A DNA stretch of 64,000 nt from Pseudocolwellia sp. AS88 (GCF_030551755.1 NZ_JAUPEC010000009.1:1-64000), one strand, 5' to 3'; shown: positions 27,838 through 37,446, counted from the first letter of the stretch. The notes: generated by a model from the letters alone, not told the origin. Numbers and translations: made by a program.

Positions 27838-27898
27838 CTGTACTATTTAACGATCTATTTATCTAGGCCCATTCAGATAAGTTTCGCCTAAAGATTAT

Positions 27899-30800
27899 CT
27901 ATTCCAAAATTTGATCATTACTTGAATAACCATCTGGTGCTTCAGCATGTGAAACTAAACGGAAACTATCAAAGTATGCTTCCGTACCTTCAGCAGGAGC
28001 GCCTTGCGAAGTTAACGAAACATTATCAATACGCAGCTCATTGGCTTTTTGAACATCACTTGAAAGCTTACCATCTGAATCTACCGTAGTATCTCCGATA
28101 ATAGTGTGCGCATTGTATGTGATGTAAATAGTCGCTGAATCATTTGAACCTGAATTCAAACCACTTAGCGAAAACAGCTCAAAACTATCATCTAAATCTG
28201 TATCAACTAAGTCAGCGGTTGTTACTACCGTATCGTTTAGAATAATGCTTGAGTCCCCTTCTATGCGTACTGTAACTGAAGAACTTGAACCATTTTTAAC
28301 TAGCATAGCAAATTCAAAATCGTAGTTAGTATTTATATCAACATCAACTTCTTGAAATAATACCGGCGAGGTATTTTCGTGAGTTGCTCTGTTGTAACCT
28401 AACTTAGCTGAACCATCAGCGCCTGAAGCTGAGTTACTTGATCCTGCTACATCACCTTCATTAGTTCCTTCAATGGTTTGCCATTCTCCATCACCCGCTT
28501 TAAATTCAACTAAATCAGAGTCTGAAACAGCTTCGTTAAGTACAAAATCATCGACTGAGCCGCTTATAACTGCAGTTGTAGCACTACCTGAGTTAAATGT
28601 TACTGAAGTAAACTTATAACTGCTTGAATCTTGGTCGCTATAGTAAGTTACACCACCAACCAGTGCAGATAGTTTTGCTGTACCTTTAACAAAAGCAGAT
28701 AAAGTGTAATTAGTGTTAGCGGTAAGTGATACTGTTTGGCTAACTTCCCCAGCATTAGTGTCTAATTTTAAACTAGCACCACGAGAAAACACCTCTTCAG
28801 GATCAGTTTCTATAACACCACCATTATTAGTCCAACCAGTAAAGTCGCCTGAATCAAAGTCATGGTTTGCTAAAGGCACTACAGCAACATGAACTTCACC
28901 TGGTGTTGCTGTATACGTTTTAGGTCCAACATCTGCTGAGCTTAGTAAAGCTAAAGTAACATCAGTTGTTAACACTTCATCAGCGCCTGATGTGGTAGTG
29001 TCAGAACGAGTTTGTCCATCCATATCAATGGTTGGTAAAGTGAAACTGCCAATAGCCACATTACTTTCTGCAGTTAATGATGGACTTGAAGCGCTAGGTC
29101 TAAAAATACCATCGCTATCTGCAGCTAACATAGCATCAACCATGTTGAAACCAGATATTGTTGCATCTTCATCATCGTCAGATAACACTAAACCATCTAC
29201 ATAGTTCCCTGCATAAATAGAGTTTGTTGGCATTTCGTTAGCATTGCGAATAATGGCGCCAACTGCATCTGCAATAATGTTATTGATAAAATAAACACTG
29301 TCTGGAGCTGTATTTTCATTGCCACCGTACACATTTAAACTATTTACACTGTCTACAATAGTATTGTTCGCCACTAAAACATTAGACACATCTTGGTAGC
29401 CATTTTCACTGTCACCAGAACCATCTCCTGTTGTAAGTACAACACCGCCATTCCAATTAGACGCTAAATATCGAGCGCCTTGAATATAGTTGTTTGTAAC
29501 CGTGTGGCTGTCGTCAACAATACGAATGCCGCCAGAAAATGGGTGGTCGTCACCTAATACAAAGTTATTACTGATCGTTGCTGTATTACCATGGCGAGTT
29601 ACGATTGAGCCATAGCTTTCGCGCACTGTATTATTTCGAATAGTATTGTTTGATGCCTTGTTTGAAATAACTTCAGCTTCACCTTGAATTCGTTCGAAGT
29701 AATTATTCTCAACGACAGTAAATGAATCACCTGAATGTGAAGTACTTACACCAATGCGGATCCCTTCATATTCATTATCTGAACTGCCAGCGTAAGCTTT
29801 ACCTTCAATCGGCGGTCTATCACCAAAGTAGTTATAATCGATTTGTGCGTAATCTACTTCAAAGTCTGCTTCTATACTTGTACTCCATCCATCTGAATAA
29901 CGGTCAACTACTAACAAAGCACCACGAGATGTTTTGCCTGAAACCCAGTTGTGATCGAAACGTGTATGAGCACCATAAATTTCAAACCATTTTTTCGAGT
30001 CGTCAGTATCGTTAACACCGTCATCCATATCTACAAAGGTATTTTCGGTAATACGACAGAAATTACATGGCACGCTGTTACCAAACGTTTTTATTAAATT
30101 AAAATCGACACTGCCATCTCTAAATACAAAACCTTGAAGAACAACATGCTCACCGCTCATTACAATATCTACTTGGCTATTTGAGATAATAGCTTGACCG
30201 GGATTTTCAGCAGCAATGGTAATTTTAGCTTCAGCGGTACCTACACCGCCAAAATCTAACTCAAAATCATCATCGTAATTACCATCAGCTAAACATAAAG
30301 TTGTACCTGCAGCTAATGAGTTTGATGCTGCACTTGTTAAAGCACTAATTGAATCGTAAGTCGTATCACAACTAACCACAGGTACGGCATCGGTATAACC
30401 ATCAATAGAGTTACCACCTTGCTCTTGAGAAAAACCGTTAGCACTATTGCTTGGTGGAGGAACTATCACAACAGCTTCGTCTGCTCCTGTAATAGTAATG
30501 GTGATGGTTGCCGTGGTTGAATCTATAGTCGTTACAGTAAAAGCATCTATTACCGTATCAACCGCTGTTAACGCCTGAAGATCAGTATTGCTATGATCTA
30601 ATGAATAAGTCCATGCACCTGCAGCATCTATTGAAAAACTGCCGTAATCACCTAATGTATCAGTTTGAATATTGAAGGCAGCTTCACCAGAATCGGGATC
30701 GACTACGGTTAATGTACCTGCTGTATTAGTCATTACATCTTCAGTTGCTGTTCCGGACATACCACCTGAAATAACAGCAGCTACATTAATAACCTCAGGT

Positions 30801-30934
30801 GGAACGACTGGGTCTACTACTGGATCTACAACAGAGTCAACTGCGTCATCTCCACCGCCACCACAGGCACTTAACGACCAAACTAATATCCCCAATGCTA
30901 ATTTTTTAGTTAATGTTTGCTTATTTGTTTTCAT
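27899..30934 (-). CDS. PL6 family alginate lyase lipoprotein
   Basis: A 1011-residue lipoprotein (lipobox L-S-A-C near residue 24, then a Gly run). A VCBS-like repeat domain (about 50-160) precedes a right-handed beta-helix of the PL6/chondroitinase-B family (about 190-650). The catalytic pair is visible: Lys 426 in ISNKA and Arg 447 in TRHGN, 21 residues apart, the same spacing as K220/R241 in AlyGC. Two C-terminal carbohydrate-binding-like beta domains (about 705-820 and 825-1000) follow. It should cleave alginate, perhaps at poly-G, at the outer membrane. I choose the ATG at 30934 (GGATAAC site) over an upstream TTG. Confidence 0.92.
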   Translation of the reverse strand: MKTNKQTLTKKLALGILVWSLSACGGGGDDAVDSVVDPVVDPVVPPEVINVAAVISGGMSGTATEDVMTNTAGTLTVVDPDSGEAAFNIQTDTLGDYGSFSIDAAGAWTYSLDHSNTDLQALTAVDTVIDAFTVTTIDSTTATITITITGADEAVVIVPPPSNSANGFSQEQGGNSIDGYTDAVPVVSCDTTYDSISALTSAASNSLAAGTTLCLADGNYDDDFELDFGGVGTAEAKITIAAENPGQAIISNSQVDIVMSGEHVVLQGFVFRDGSVDFNLIKTFGNSVPCNFCRITENTFVDMDDGVNDTDDSKKWFEIYGAHTRFDHNWVSGKTSRGALLVVDRYSDGWSTSIEADFEVDYAQIDYNYFGDRPPIEGKAYAGSSDNEYEGIRIGVSTSHSGDSFTVVENNYFERIQGEAEVISNKASNNTIRNNTVRESYGSIVTRHGNTATISNNFVLGDDHPFSGGIRIVDDSHTVTNNYIQGARYLASNWNGGVVLTTGDGSGDSENGYQDVSNVLVANNTIVDSVNSLNVYGGNENTAPDSVYFINNIIADAVGAIIRNANEMPTNSIYAGNYVDGLVLSDDDEDATISGFNMVDAMLAADSDGIFRPSASSPSLTAESNVAIGSFTLPTIDMDGQTRSDTTTSGADEVLTTDVTLALLSSADVGPKTYTATPGEVHVAVVPLANHDFDSGDFTGWTNNGGVIETDPEEVFSRGASLKLDTNAGEVSQTVSLTANTNYTLSAFVKGTAKLSALVGGVTYYSDQDSSSYKFTSVTFNSGSATTAVISGSVDDFVLNEAVSDSDLVEFKAGDGEWQTIEGTNEGDVAGSSNSASGADGSAKLGYNRATHENTSPVLFQEVDVDINTNYDFEFAMLVKNGSSSSVTVRIEGDSSIILNDTVVTTADLVDTDLDDSFELFSLSGLNSGSNDSATIYITYNAHTIIGDTTVDSDGKLSSDVQKANELRIDNVSLTSQGAPAEGTEAYFDSFRLVSHAEAPDGYSSNDQILE

Positions 30935-30966
30935 TATTGTTATCCATTTATGATGAAAATTTATCG

Positions 30967-31078
30967 ATTGGTTAACCAATTACTTTGTTTTTGTTGATAA
31001 AACGAACATTTAAAACTTAGCATTTTTACAAAAAAGATCAAACACGATTTACCAATATATCACTATTGGTAAAATCGT
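30967..31078. promoter_or_regulatory. Palindromes upstream of the PL6 lyase gene
   Basis: ATTGGTTAACCAAT (30967-30980) is a perfect palindrome 33 bases before the lyase ATG. A longer dyad at about 31045-31078 carries ACCAATA and TATTGGT around TATCAC, with CGATTT and AAATCG outside. Both centre on ATTGGT/ACCAAT, like the TTGG-TATA-CCAA operators of FadR-type GntR regulators of hexuronate genes. They are the likely sites of an alginate- or uronate-responsive repressor. Confidence 0.6.
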
Positions 31079-31538
31079 ATACACAATGAAAACAAAAAAA
31101 TTATTTGCCTATGTACTTAGGCTGACGCTTAAACAAAAAGAAACGCGTTACTTTATTACGGACAAGAAGGATTCGATAAAATAAATATAAAACAGTTAGA
31201 TAATAAATAAAAACAGAAATACCAATCAAAAAAGTGTAAATCTTTCGATTTGGTAATAGCAGCATATAAATTAAAATATAACGAGATAAATAGCAGGTAA
31301 AACTATAAAAAAACACGAGGATGAGTACATAAAAGTTACAGAAGGAATGATTTTAGCCTAAAAATAGATATGACCAATAAGACTTACCAAAACTGGTTAA
31401 AAAACTTATTAGCACCAATACCAAAAAAGATAAATGACTGAGCAATGAAATGATAAAAGCTCAGTCATTTGTTAAAAGGTGTTGTGCTAATTTAACACCT
31501 TTAATTCATTAGATTTGTCTAATAATAAACTTAAGTTA
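31079..31538. other. Region between PL6 lyase and secF
   Basis: Apart from the palindromes and terminators listed separately, about 350 very AT-rich bases. One weak frame (31101-31316, minus, GTG start, no ribosome site) is hydrophobic but not supported as a gene. Confidence 0.4.
31432..31502 (-). terminator. Two hairpins after secF
   Basis: A perfect 12-bp stem (31432-31443 with 31459-31470, core TGACTGAGC) and a 9-bp stem AAAGGTGTT / AACACCTTT (31475-31502) lie 35-105 bases after the secF stop. Together they probably end the secDF transcript. Confidence 0.75.
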
Positions 31539-32459
31539 CTAAGGTAAGGCACAAACCTCTTCGTCTTTTTTATTGTAATAATCAGCAGACAATCCGATTA
31601 ATTGAGGTACAGTTGCTGAAATGGTAATTGATGAAAAAGTACCAATCAAAATCCCAGTAAACAATGAAATTGCAAAACCAGATAACGACTCACCTGCAAA
31701 TATCCATATCGCCATAATAGTCGCAAGGGTTGTACCTGATGTAATCAATGTTCTTACAATAGTCGACTTAATCGCTAAGTTAACAATGTTTTCGATACTT
31801 GCACCTGAATTACGTTTCATAATTTCACGAATTTTATCGCCAACAATAATCGAGTCATTCAACGAATAACCAATAATCGCCAGTAAACTAGCCACAATAG
31901 TTAAATCAAACTCAATACCAAGCCAAGCGAATAATCCTAGAACTACGATCACATCATGACACAGAGCAATAACCGACCCAGCAGCTAAACGCCATTCAAA
32001 TCTGAACGACAGATAAAGCAATATAACTATTACAGCGGTTATCAAAGCTAATCCACCTTGATCAATTAACTCATCACCTACTTGGCTACCAATGTAGATA
32101 GAATCTTGCGGGGTAATGTTTAAGCCACTTTGTTGTGAAAAGTCAGTTAACCAAGTTTTACCTTTTAAACTAATGTCGTTATCTGCTTGCTGTACGCTCC
32201 AATGGGTACCATTGTCGGCTGAAGCTAAGCCAAATGTATCGGGTAGATAGTCAGTTAATAAGGTTTCCATGTCTGCTTTATTCACAGACTCTTGAGTGGT
32301 AAATTCTGTTAAATAACCACCGGTAAAGTCTAAACCTAAATTCAAACCTTTACTAAATACGCCTGCTAGAGAAAAAATAACTAACGCTGTGGCAAAATAT
32401 AAGCTGATAACCCGAAATTTACTTAAGGTTTCTGTTTGATTTAAAAGGAAGTTGTTCAT
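31539..32459 (-). CDS. secF: Protein translocase subunit SecF
   Basis: SecF works with SecD in the inner membrane, using proton flow to pull exported proteins through SecYEG. The 306-residue protein has six membrane helices, the N-terminal GLNLGLDFTGGYLTEF and the conserved IGYSLNDSIIVGDKIRE in helix 4-5. Its start overlaps the secD stop by 4 bases (ATGA), so the two are translationally coupled. Confidence 0.96.
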   Translation of the reverse strand: MNNFLLNQTETLSKFRVISLYFATALVIFSLAGVFSKGLNLGLDFTGGYLTEFTTQESVNKADMETLLTDYLPDTFGLASADNGTHWSVQQADNDISLKGKTWLTDFSQQSGLNITPQDSIYIGSQVGDELIDQGGLALITAVIVILLYLSFRFEWRLAAGSVIALCHDVIVVLGLFAWLGIEFDLTIVASLLAIIGYSLNDSIIVGDKIREIMKRNSGASIENIVNLAIKSTIVRTLITSGTTLATIMAIWIFAGESLSGFAISLFTGILIGTFSSITISATVPQLIGLSADYYNKKDEEVCALP

Positions 32460-34288
32460 AGTTTTACTCCAAGTAACTGAGACTTGTTTTCACGAATAGA
32501 AAAGTTAGTTAATGCTTTTGATACGAATACGCCAGTAAACATGCTTGTTAAAATACCTAAACATAAAATAATGGCGAAACCTTTTACCGCGCCATAACCA
32601 ATAGCATATAAAATAATGCCTGTGATCATTGTGGTAATGTTTGCATCTAAAATCGTTGAAAAAGCATTGTTATAGCCATATTCAATCGCTGAAAGTACTT
32701 TACGACCGCGTTTCAATTCCTCTTTTATCCTTTCAAAAATAAGTACGTTAGTATCAACTGCCATGCCTACCGTTAACACCAAGCCAGCAATACCAGGAAG
32801 TGTTAATACCGTGCCTGGTAATAAAGACATTAAGCCAAGTAAGCTCACCAAATTTAAAGCTAAAGCCACGTTAGCGATCAAACCTAAACTGCGATACCAA
32901 ACAAACATAAAGATTAAAGTAATACCTATGCCTATACTTAAGGCTTTAATACCGTTGTCTATGTTGTCTGCACCTAAAGTCGCTTCAATACTGCGTTGCT
33001 CAACAATCGTTACAGGAGCAGTTAAAGAGCCTGCACGTAGTAATAATGCTAACTCTTGCGCTTCTTGTGGGCTCGACATATTAGTAATGCTGAATTGCGA
33101 ACCTAGATGTTGTTGAATCGTAGCAACGTTAATTACCTTGCTCTTCTTCACCATCTGGTCGTTTGCATCACGGTAAAACTCAGAAAACACAGTCACCATT
33201 GGCTTGCCAATATTCTTCTTAGAAAAGTTAGACATTTGCTTACCGCCTACATCATCTAAGGTTAAGTTAACTAGTGGCATTCCCATTTCACCAACACCTG
33301 AACGAGCATTTTTAATATGGCTACCAGAAAAAACCACTTGGCTGTTCATACGAAGACGTTGACCATTTTTATCTGTCATTTGAATAATACCAGCTGCTTT
33401 TGAGTTTTCAGCCAGTTGGTAGAAGTCTAACGAAGCTGTTGCACCAATAATTCTTTTCGCTTCTTCAGGATCATGTACACCCGGTAATTCAATGCGAATT
33501 CTATTTTTACCCTGCTTCTGAGTTACCGCTTCTGTAATGCCTAACTCTTCTATTCTGCCACGCATAGTTTTCAGAGTTTGGTTCATTGTTTCTTGACGAA
33601 ACAGCACTTGTTCTTGCTCTGAATAAGTTAGAACAACCTGATTATCATCAACTTTCTTTTGGTTCAACTCAGGGTACATTTTCTTAATTTCAGACAATAA
33701 TGTGCCTTCACTTAACTGCTTTGCAGAAGAGAAGTTAATGACAATTGAATGGTTGTCTGGCTGAGCTACTTTGCTTAAACGAATGCGGCTATCAATTGCT
33801 AACGTTTTAACGTCTAAAGCCACACCTTTTAACTTATCGAATAATGCGCGTTCTGTATCTACATCAAGTACAAACAACACACCACCACTTAAATCTAAAC
33901 CTAGTTTAATGGGTTGTCCGTGTAACATTTTTAACCAAGTAGGCGCAGTGTTTTCTGTCACGCTTTCAATAGAAAAACTATCGCTAAGTTCAGCGCTTAA
34001 AAGCTTTTCAATGGCTTTTTGATCCGCTTCGTTCGATAGCGTGATAGACGTTGTTGATGCTGATGTTCTTATCTCATCAATGGCGAGGTTGTTCTTAACT
34101 AACAAAGTATTAATTTCTTGTGCAGATACTTGTTCAGCTTGGCTGTTATTGTTAACTAAATTAACCGTTAACTTGTCTGAATATAAGTTAGGTAAGGCGC
34201 TAACTATCATAAACAACAATACGAAGATAATGACAATGTTCTGCCATTTTGTCTGTTTAACGTGCTTTTTATTACGTGAATTCATCAT
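32456..34288 (-). CDS. secD: Protein translocase subunit SecD
   Basis: SecD, about 610 residues: one N-terminal helix, a large periplasmic part with KLGLDLSGGVLFVLDVD, then five C-terminal helices with LTLPGIAGLVLTVGMAVDTNVLIFERIKEEL. I choose the ATG at 34288 (MMNSRNKK, matching SecD starts) over a start 60 bases upstream. Unusually, no yajC or tgt precedes it; the canonical order is tgt-yajC-secD-secF. It may be a second SecDF set, as known in several Alteromonadales and vibrios. Confidence 0.95.
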   Translation of the reverse strand: MMNSRNKKHVKQTKWQNIVIIFVLLFMIVSALPNLYSDKLTVNLVNNNSQAEQVSAQEINTLLVKNNLAIDEIRTSASTTSITLSNEADQKAIEKLLSAELSDSFSIESVTENTAPTWLKMLHGQPIKLGLDLSGGVLFVLDVDTERALFDKLKGVALDVKTLAIDSRIRLSKVAQPDNHSIVINFSSAKQLSEGTLLSEIKKMYPELNQKKVDDNQVVLTYSEQEQVLFRQETMNQTLKTMRGRIEELGITEAVTQKQGKNRIRIELPGVHDPEEAKRIIGATASLDFYQLAENSKAAGIIQMTDKNGQRLRMNSQVVFSGSHIKNARSGVGEMGMPLVNLTLDDVGGKQMSNFSKKNIGKPMVTVFSEFYRDANDQMVKKSKVINVATIQQHLGSQFSITNMSSPQEAQELALLLRAGSLTAPVTIVEQRSIEATLGADNIDNGIKALSIGIGITLIFMFVWYRSLGLIANVALALNLVSLLGLMSLLPGTVLTLPGIAGLVLTVGMAVDTNVLIFERIKEELKRGRKVLSAIEYGYNNAFSTILDANITTMITGIILYAIGYGAVKGFAIILCLGILTSMFTGVFVSKALTNFSIRENKSQLLGVKL

Positions 34289-34516
34289 AAAATCTCTAAC
34301 ACCTATTCCATAAATTCTTAATAAAGAAATGAAACAGATATAAATCAAATAGCACCGTACTTAGCTAAATCAATTGAATTAAACCTGGCTAAAACCAAAT
34401 TTATAGATCGCAAATACGGTAAATCACTGATGATTAACATCAGCATGGAAAATTATCTTTTTTGATTTTGTCGTTCAGAAAATACAGGTGTACTTTCATA
34501 AACGAAATTTTATGAA

Positions 34517-34960
34517 TTAGCTGTGGTAAGTAGTTCTAGAAGAATACAAAGAGTTGCCGTCTTTCCAACCAGAAAGTCGAGATGAATTACTGCTATGGCT
34601 TAATTGCTCAAACCATGGCGTTATTACAGGAGGATTCGCTAAATGCTTGAATACACCTGCGTTAAGTTTAATTTTGAAAAACTCAACAATAAGTAAATAT
34701 TCAGGACTGTTTTGAACTTCAACAGAAAATAACGAAGCGTTAAGCCTGCTTGTTCTTGGCAAGTTATATAAAACTTCAGGTTCATCTGTATCGATACTAG
34801 AGTCGAAATCAAAATCGCCATCTACATTTGTTTGAAGTGCTATTTGTGACGTGTTGTGTGCAACAGAGTAATCGTCACTGTTAATCTTAGAGATCGGCAA
34901 AGCACTAGCTGTTTTAGCCAGAACTAATAAAAACAATAAAATTGTTAATTTACGCCACAT
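34517..34960 (-). CDS. Hypothetical exported protein, divergent from the Zur boxes
   Basis: A protein of 147 residues with a signal peptide (about 1-21, ending TASA-LP) and no membrane segment afterwards. The rest is polar and Ser/Asn-rich with no motif I know. I prefer the ATG at 34960 (MWRKLT) to the TTG 12 bases upstream; neither has a clear ribosome site. It diverges from the merC-like gene across two Zur-like boxes and may share their control. Confidence 0.6.
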   Translation of the reverse strand: MWRKLTILLFLLVLAKTASALPISKINSDDYSVAHNTSQIALQTNVDGDFDFDSSIDTDEPEVLYNLPRTSRLNASLFSVEVQNSPEYLLIVEFFKIKLNAGVFKHLANPPVITPWFEQLSHSSNSSRLSGWKDGNSLYSSRTTYHS

Positions 34961-35065
34961 GTAAAAATTCAACCCATTCTAAGATTGGCGGTATTATATT
35001 CCGCTTTTTTTTCTACACAAGATATTTAATCAATTAAATTTATAAATTAAGTAACAAAGAATATA

Positions 35066-35104
35066 TTGTTATATTATCACAATCACTTATGTTATATTAT
35101 AACA
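35066..35104. promoter_or_regulatory. Two tandem Zur-like boxes
   Basis: TGTTATATTATAACA (35090-35104) is a perfect palindrome matching the gammaproteobacterial Zur core (TGTTATANTATAACA). TTGTTATATTATCACAA (35066-35082) is a second copy with one mismatched pair; the two centres are 23 bases apart. They lie 100-140 bases before the MerC-like gene and are also about 105 bases from the divergent gene. Confidence 0.85.
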
Positions 35105-35203
35105 CTTGTTAAATATCTTGATCTTACATAAAGCATTAGATCACAAACAAATTCTTATTACTTGTCTCAACAGGCATAAGAAAAATAAATACAGGTTAAA
35201 TCC

Positions 35204-35605
35204 ATGAACTTAAAGTCTCAAACAGTTGATAAATTTGCAATCTTCGTATCAAGCTTATGTGTTGCACACTGTCTAGTATTTCCGATACTAGCGGTTTTAA
35301 TGCCCAGCTTTATTACCTTAGGATTAGAATCTGAGAGTATGCACTTTTGGATGATAATTACCGTTATTCCAAGTAGCATTTATGCTTTAGCTCTAGGCTG
35401 TAAAAAACACGCTAACACATCAGTATTTTTGATCGGTGCTCTAGGACTTAGCTGTCTATTATTAGCCTTTGCACTAGGTGGAAATATAGTTGGTGAAACA
35501 GGCGAAAAAATGCTTACCGTGATAGGCGCAATAATCATTGCTTTCTCTCACTTTAAAAACTTTAAATTGTGTCAGCATAAAGATGATTGCGAATGCCATC
35601 ATTAA
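35204..35605 (+). CDS. MerC-like membrane protein, probable Zur target
   Basis: A 133-residue protein with four membrane segments and the MerC-family pattern (FAIFVSSLCVAHCLVFPILAV with a conserved C-x-x-x-x-C near the first helix). The C-terminal tail CQHKDDCECHH is rich in Cys and His and should bind metal. MerC relatives without mer genes are often Zur-regulated and placed beside COG0523 GTPases, as here, so a role in zinc uptake or handling is likelier than mercury transport. Confidence 0.85.
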   Translation: MNLKSQTVDKFAIFVSSLCVAHCLVFPILAVLMPSFITLGLESESMHFWMIITVIPSSIYALALGCKKHANTSVFLIGALGLSCLLLAFALGGNIVGETGEKMLTVIGAIIIAFSHFKNFKLCQHKDDCECHH

Positions 35606-35680
35606 TCCTAATACCTGATCAGTAACATATATAAGAAAAACAAATAACGATGTCATATCTCTTACTGTTAAACTGATCAG

Positions 35681-36751
35681 ATGAATAATTTAAAACTCTC
35701 TTCCATTCCTACAAACATAGTTACTGGCTTTTTAGGTGCAGGTAAAACATCTGCAATTTTACATTTGTTAAAACAAAAACCAGCCAATGAACGTTGGGCC
35801 ATACTCGTTAATGAGTTTGGTGAAATAGGAGTAGACGGAAGCTTACTTGAAGCACAAGCTCTAGATAGCAAAAACGTATTTATACAAGAAGTATCAGGCG
35901 GCTGCATGTGTTGTTCGTCTGGCATAACCATGCCAATAGCATTAAATAAACTTCTAAAAGAAGCTAAACCTCACCGTTTATTAATCGAACCAACAGGTTT
36001 AGGCCATCCAATCGAAGTTTTAAAAGTACTTTCAAACCAATACTATAAAGACGTACTAAGCCTAGAGAAAACCATCACCTTAATAGATGCGAGAAACTTA
36101 GCTGACAAACGCTACACCGAACATGTTATTTTTAATCAGCAACTACTGATTGCCGATACCATTGTCGGTAGCAAAACAGATCTTTATAGCACTGAAGATA
36201 AACAGGCATTAATGAATTATGGAAATGATCAAACAAGAAAGCCTGAAGATATCGTTTTTATAGAGCATGGCCAGCTACCTATTAATTTGCTGGCAGGTAA
36301 AACTCAATACATGCCTCAAGTTAAGGCTCAAGCTAGCTCTTTAATTAAACAAGCAAAAGTACAGCCCCATAAATTTAAATCTTCGTTACTTTTAAATAAA
36401 AAAACTACAAATAATACATCTTTAAATGAAAAGCCTTTTCCTGAATCAGGTGTTATCAAAGCAATCAATAAAGGAGAAGGATTTCAAAGCATCGGCTGGC
36501 GCTTTGCTGCAGATAAAACATTTAACCGAGCTAAGTTAAATAACTTTATCGCCAGTTTGGATGTTACTCGGTTAAAAGCCATTTTCATCACTAATGAAGG
36601 TAACTTTGCTTATAACATGACGGGTAAAGAAGGCACTACCGCTAATAACGAAGTGAAATTAACTGAATGTATCGAAAGTCGTATAGAAATTATTTGTCCT
36701 AAGATCGATGAGGCTTGGGAAGAGACATTGCTCAATTATGTGTGTGAATAG
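35681..36751 (+). CDS. COG0523 GTPase (zinc metallochaperone type)
   Basis: A 356-residue G3E-family GTPase: P-loop G-F-L-G-A-G-K-T (about 16-23), metal-binding C-M-C-C in SGGCMCCSSG (about 74-77), Walker B E-P-T-G-L-G-H-P, and the G4-like S-K-T-D. The C-terminal CobW domain (about 262-356) is present. Such proteins deliver zinc to client enzymes during zinc shortage. 75 bases after the MerC-like gene, so cotranscribed under the Zur boxes. Confidence 0.93.
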   Translation: MNNLKLSSIPTNIVTGFLGAGKTSAILHLLKQKPANERWAILVNEFGEIGVDGSLLEAQALDSKNVFIQEVSGGCMCCSSGITMPIALNKLLKEAKPHRLLIEPTGLGHPIEVLKVLSNQYYKDVLSLEKTITLIDARNLADKRYTEHVIFNQQLLIADTIVGSKTDLYSTEDKQALMNYGNDQTRKPEDIVFIEHGQLPINLLAGKTQYMPQVKAQASSLIKQAKVQPHKFKSSLLLNKKTTNNTSLNEKPFPESGVIKAINKGEGFQSIGWRFAADKTFNRAKLNNFIASLDVTRLKAIFITNEGNFAYNMTGKEGTTANNEVKLTECIESRIEIICPKIDEAWEETLLNYVCE

Positions 36752-36873
36752 AATATACTTTACTTGTTAATAACTGATAAGTTGATCACGAAGCAATAGC
36801 ACCTCATTCAAAGACTAAAATAGTAAAGAACGAGCAAGAGGTAAGCTTTATTTAGTGCTAATAATTTGCCTTG

Positions 36874-37446
36874 TTAGAGGCATAGTTCACAAAATGCTTT
36901 CTTATTTTCGAGCAAAAATAATATTTTTTTAGTTCTATCCGTAGATTTAAATTTATCTAAGCTTACAGCTAGTTCAAATATATCTTGTCCAAAATATGGA
37001 CTGGATTCATTTTCAACTTTTGAATTAACAAAACCACCATTATTAATTAACCACTCAACTGTTAAAGGATTACTTATAAATGTCTCCTTTAAAATCCATG
37101 TTAACCCTCTATGGTCTTTATATTCATTAAATTTGTAGCCCTGCGTAGCAATTAACTCTAGCTCTCTTATTGCGCTAGCATTACAACCACCATCTTCATA
37201 AAGAAAAATTGAAAATAAACCTTCTATGAGTTCATTTTTATTTTCAATACTTTTTACTTGAACATTACGAATACCCCAGTATTCATATACAAGATTTACG
37301 GGTGTTATTGATGAAGCGTTAAAGTCGCAATCACTCATCACTTTATGATAAACCTTATACTCGTCTGATGTAAAAACTTCTAATAACAAAACACTTAAAA
37401 ATATACCTATTGGAAGACCAATGATTAGATCCTTGATGATTTTCAC
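36874..37446 (-). CDS. Hypothetical protein with N-terminal membrane anchor
   Basis: A 190-residue protein with one N-terminal membrane helix (about 7-25) and a soluble remainder. The stretch around 110-160 (DHRGLTWILKETFISNPLTVEWLINNGG) has an ankyrin-like helix-turn-helix look, but this is not firm. Four cysteines at 39, 84 and the C-terminal CELCL. GTG start with an AGGA site. No known family; it is 27 bases after the next gene on its strand. Confidence 0.62.
   Translation of the reverse strand: MKIIKDLIIGLPIGIFLSVLLLEVFTSDEYKVYHKVMSDCDFNASSITPVNLVYEYWGIRNVQVKSIENKNELIEGLFSIFLYEDGGCNASAIRELELIATQGYKFNEYKDHRGLTWILKETFISNPLTVEWLINNGGFVNSKVENESSPYFGQDIFELAVSLDKFKSTDRTKKILFLLENKKAFCELCL

Noticed and set aside
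31101-31316. Hydrophobic 71-residue frame on the minus strand
   Set aside because: GTG start with no ribosome site, no family, very AT-rich region between terminators and operators; hydrophobic translations are expected by chance here.
34289-34348. Longer N-terminus for SecD
   Set aside because: The added residues would put another hydrophobic stretch before the known first helix; the ATG pair at 34288 matches SecD proteins.
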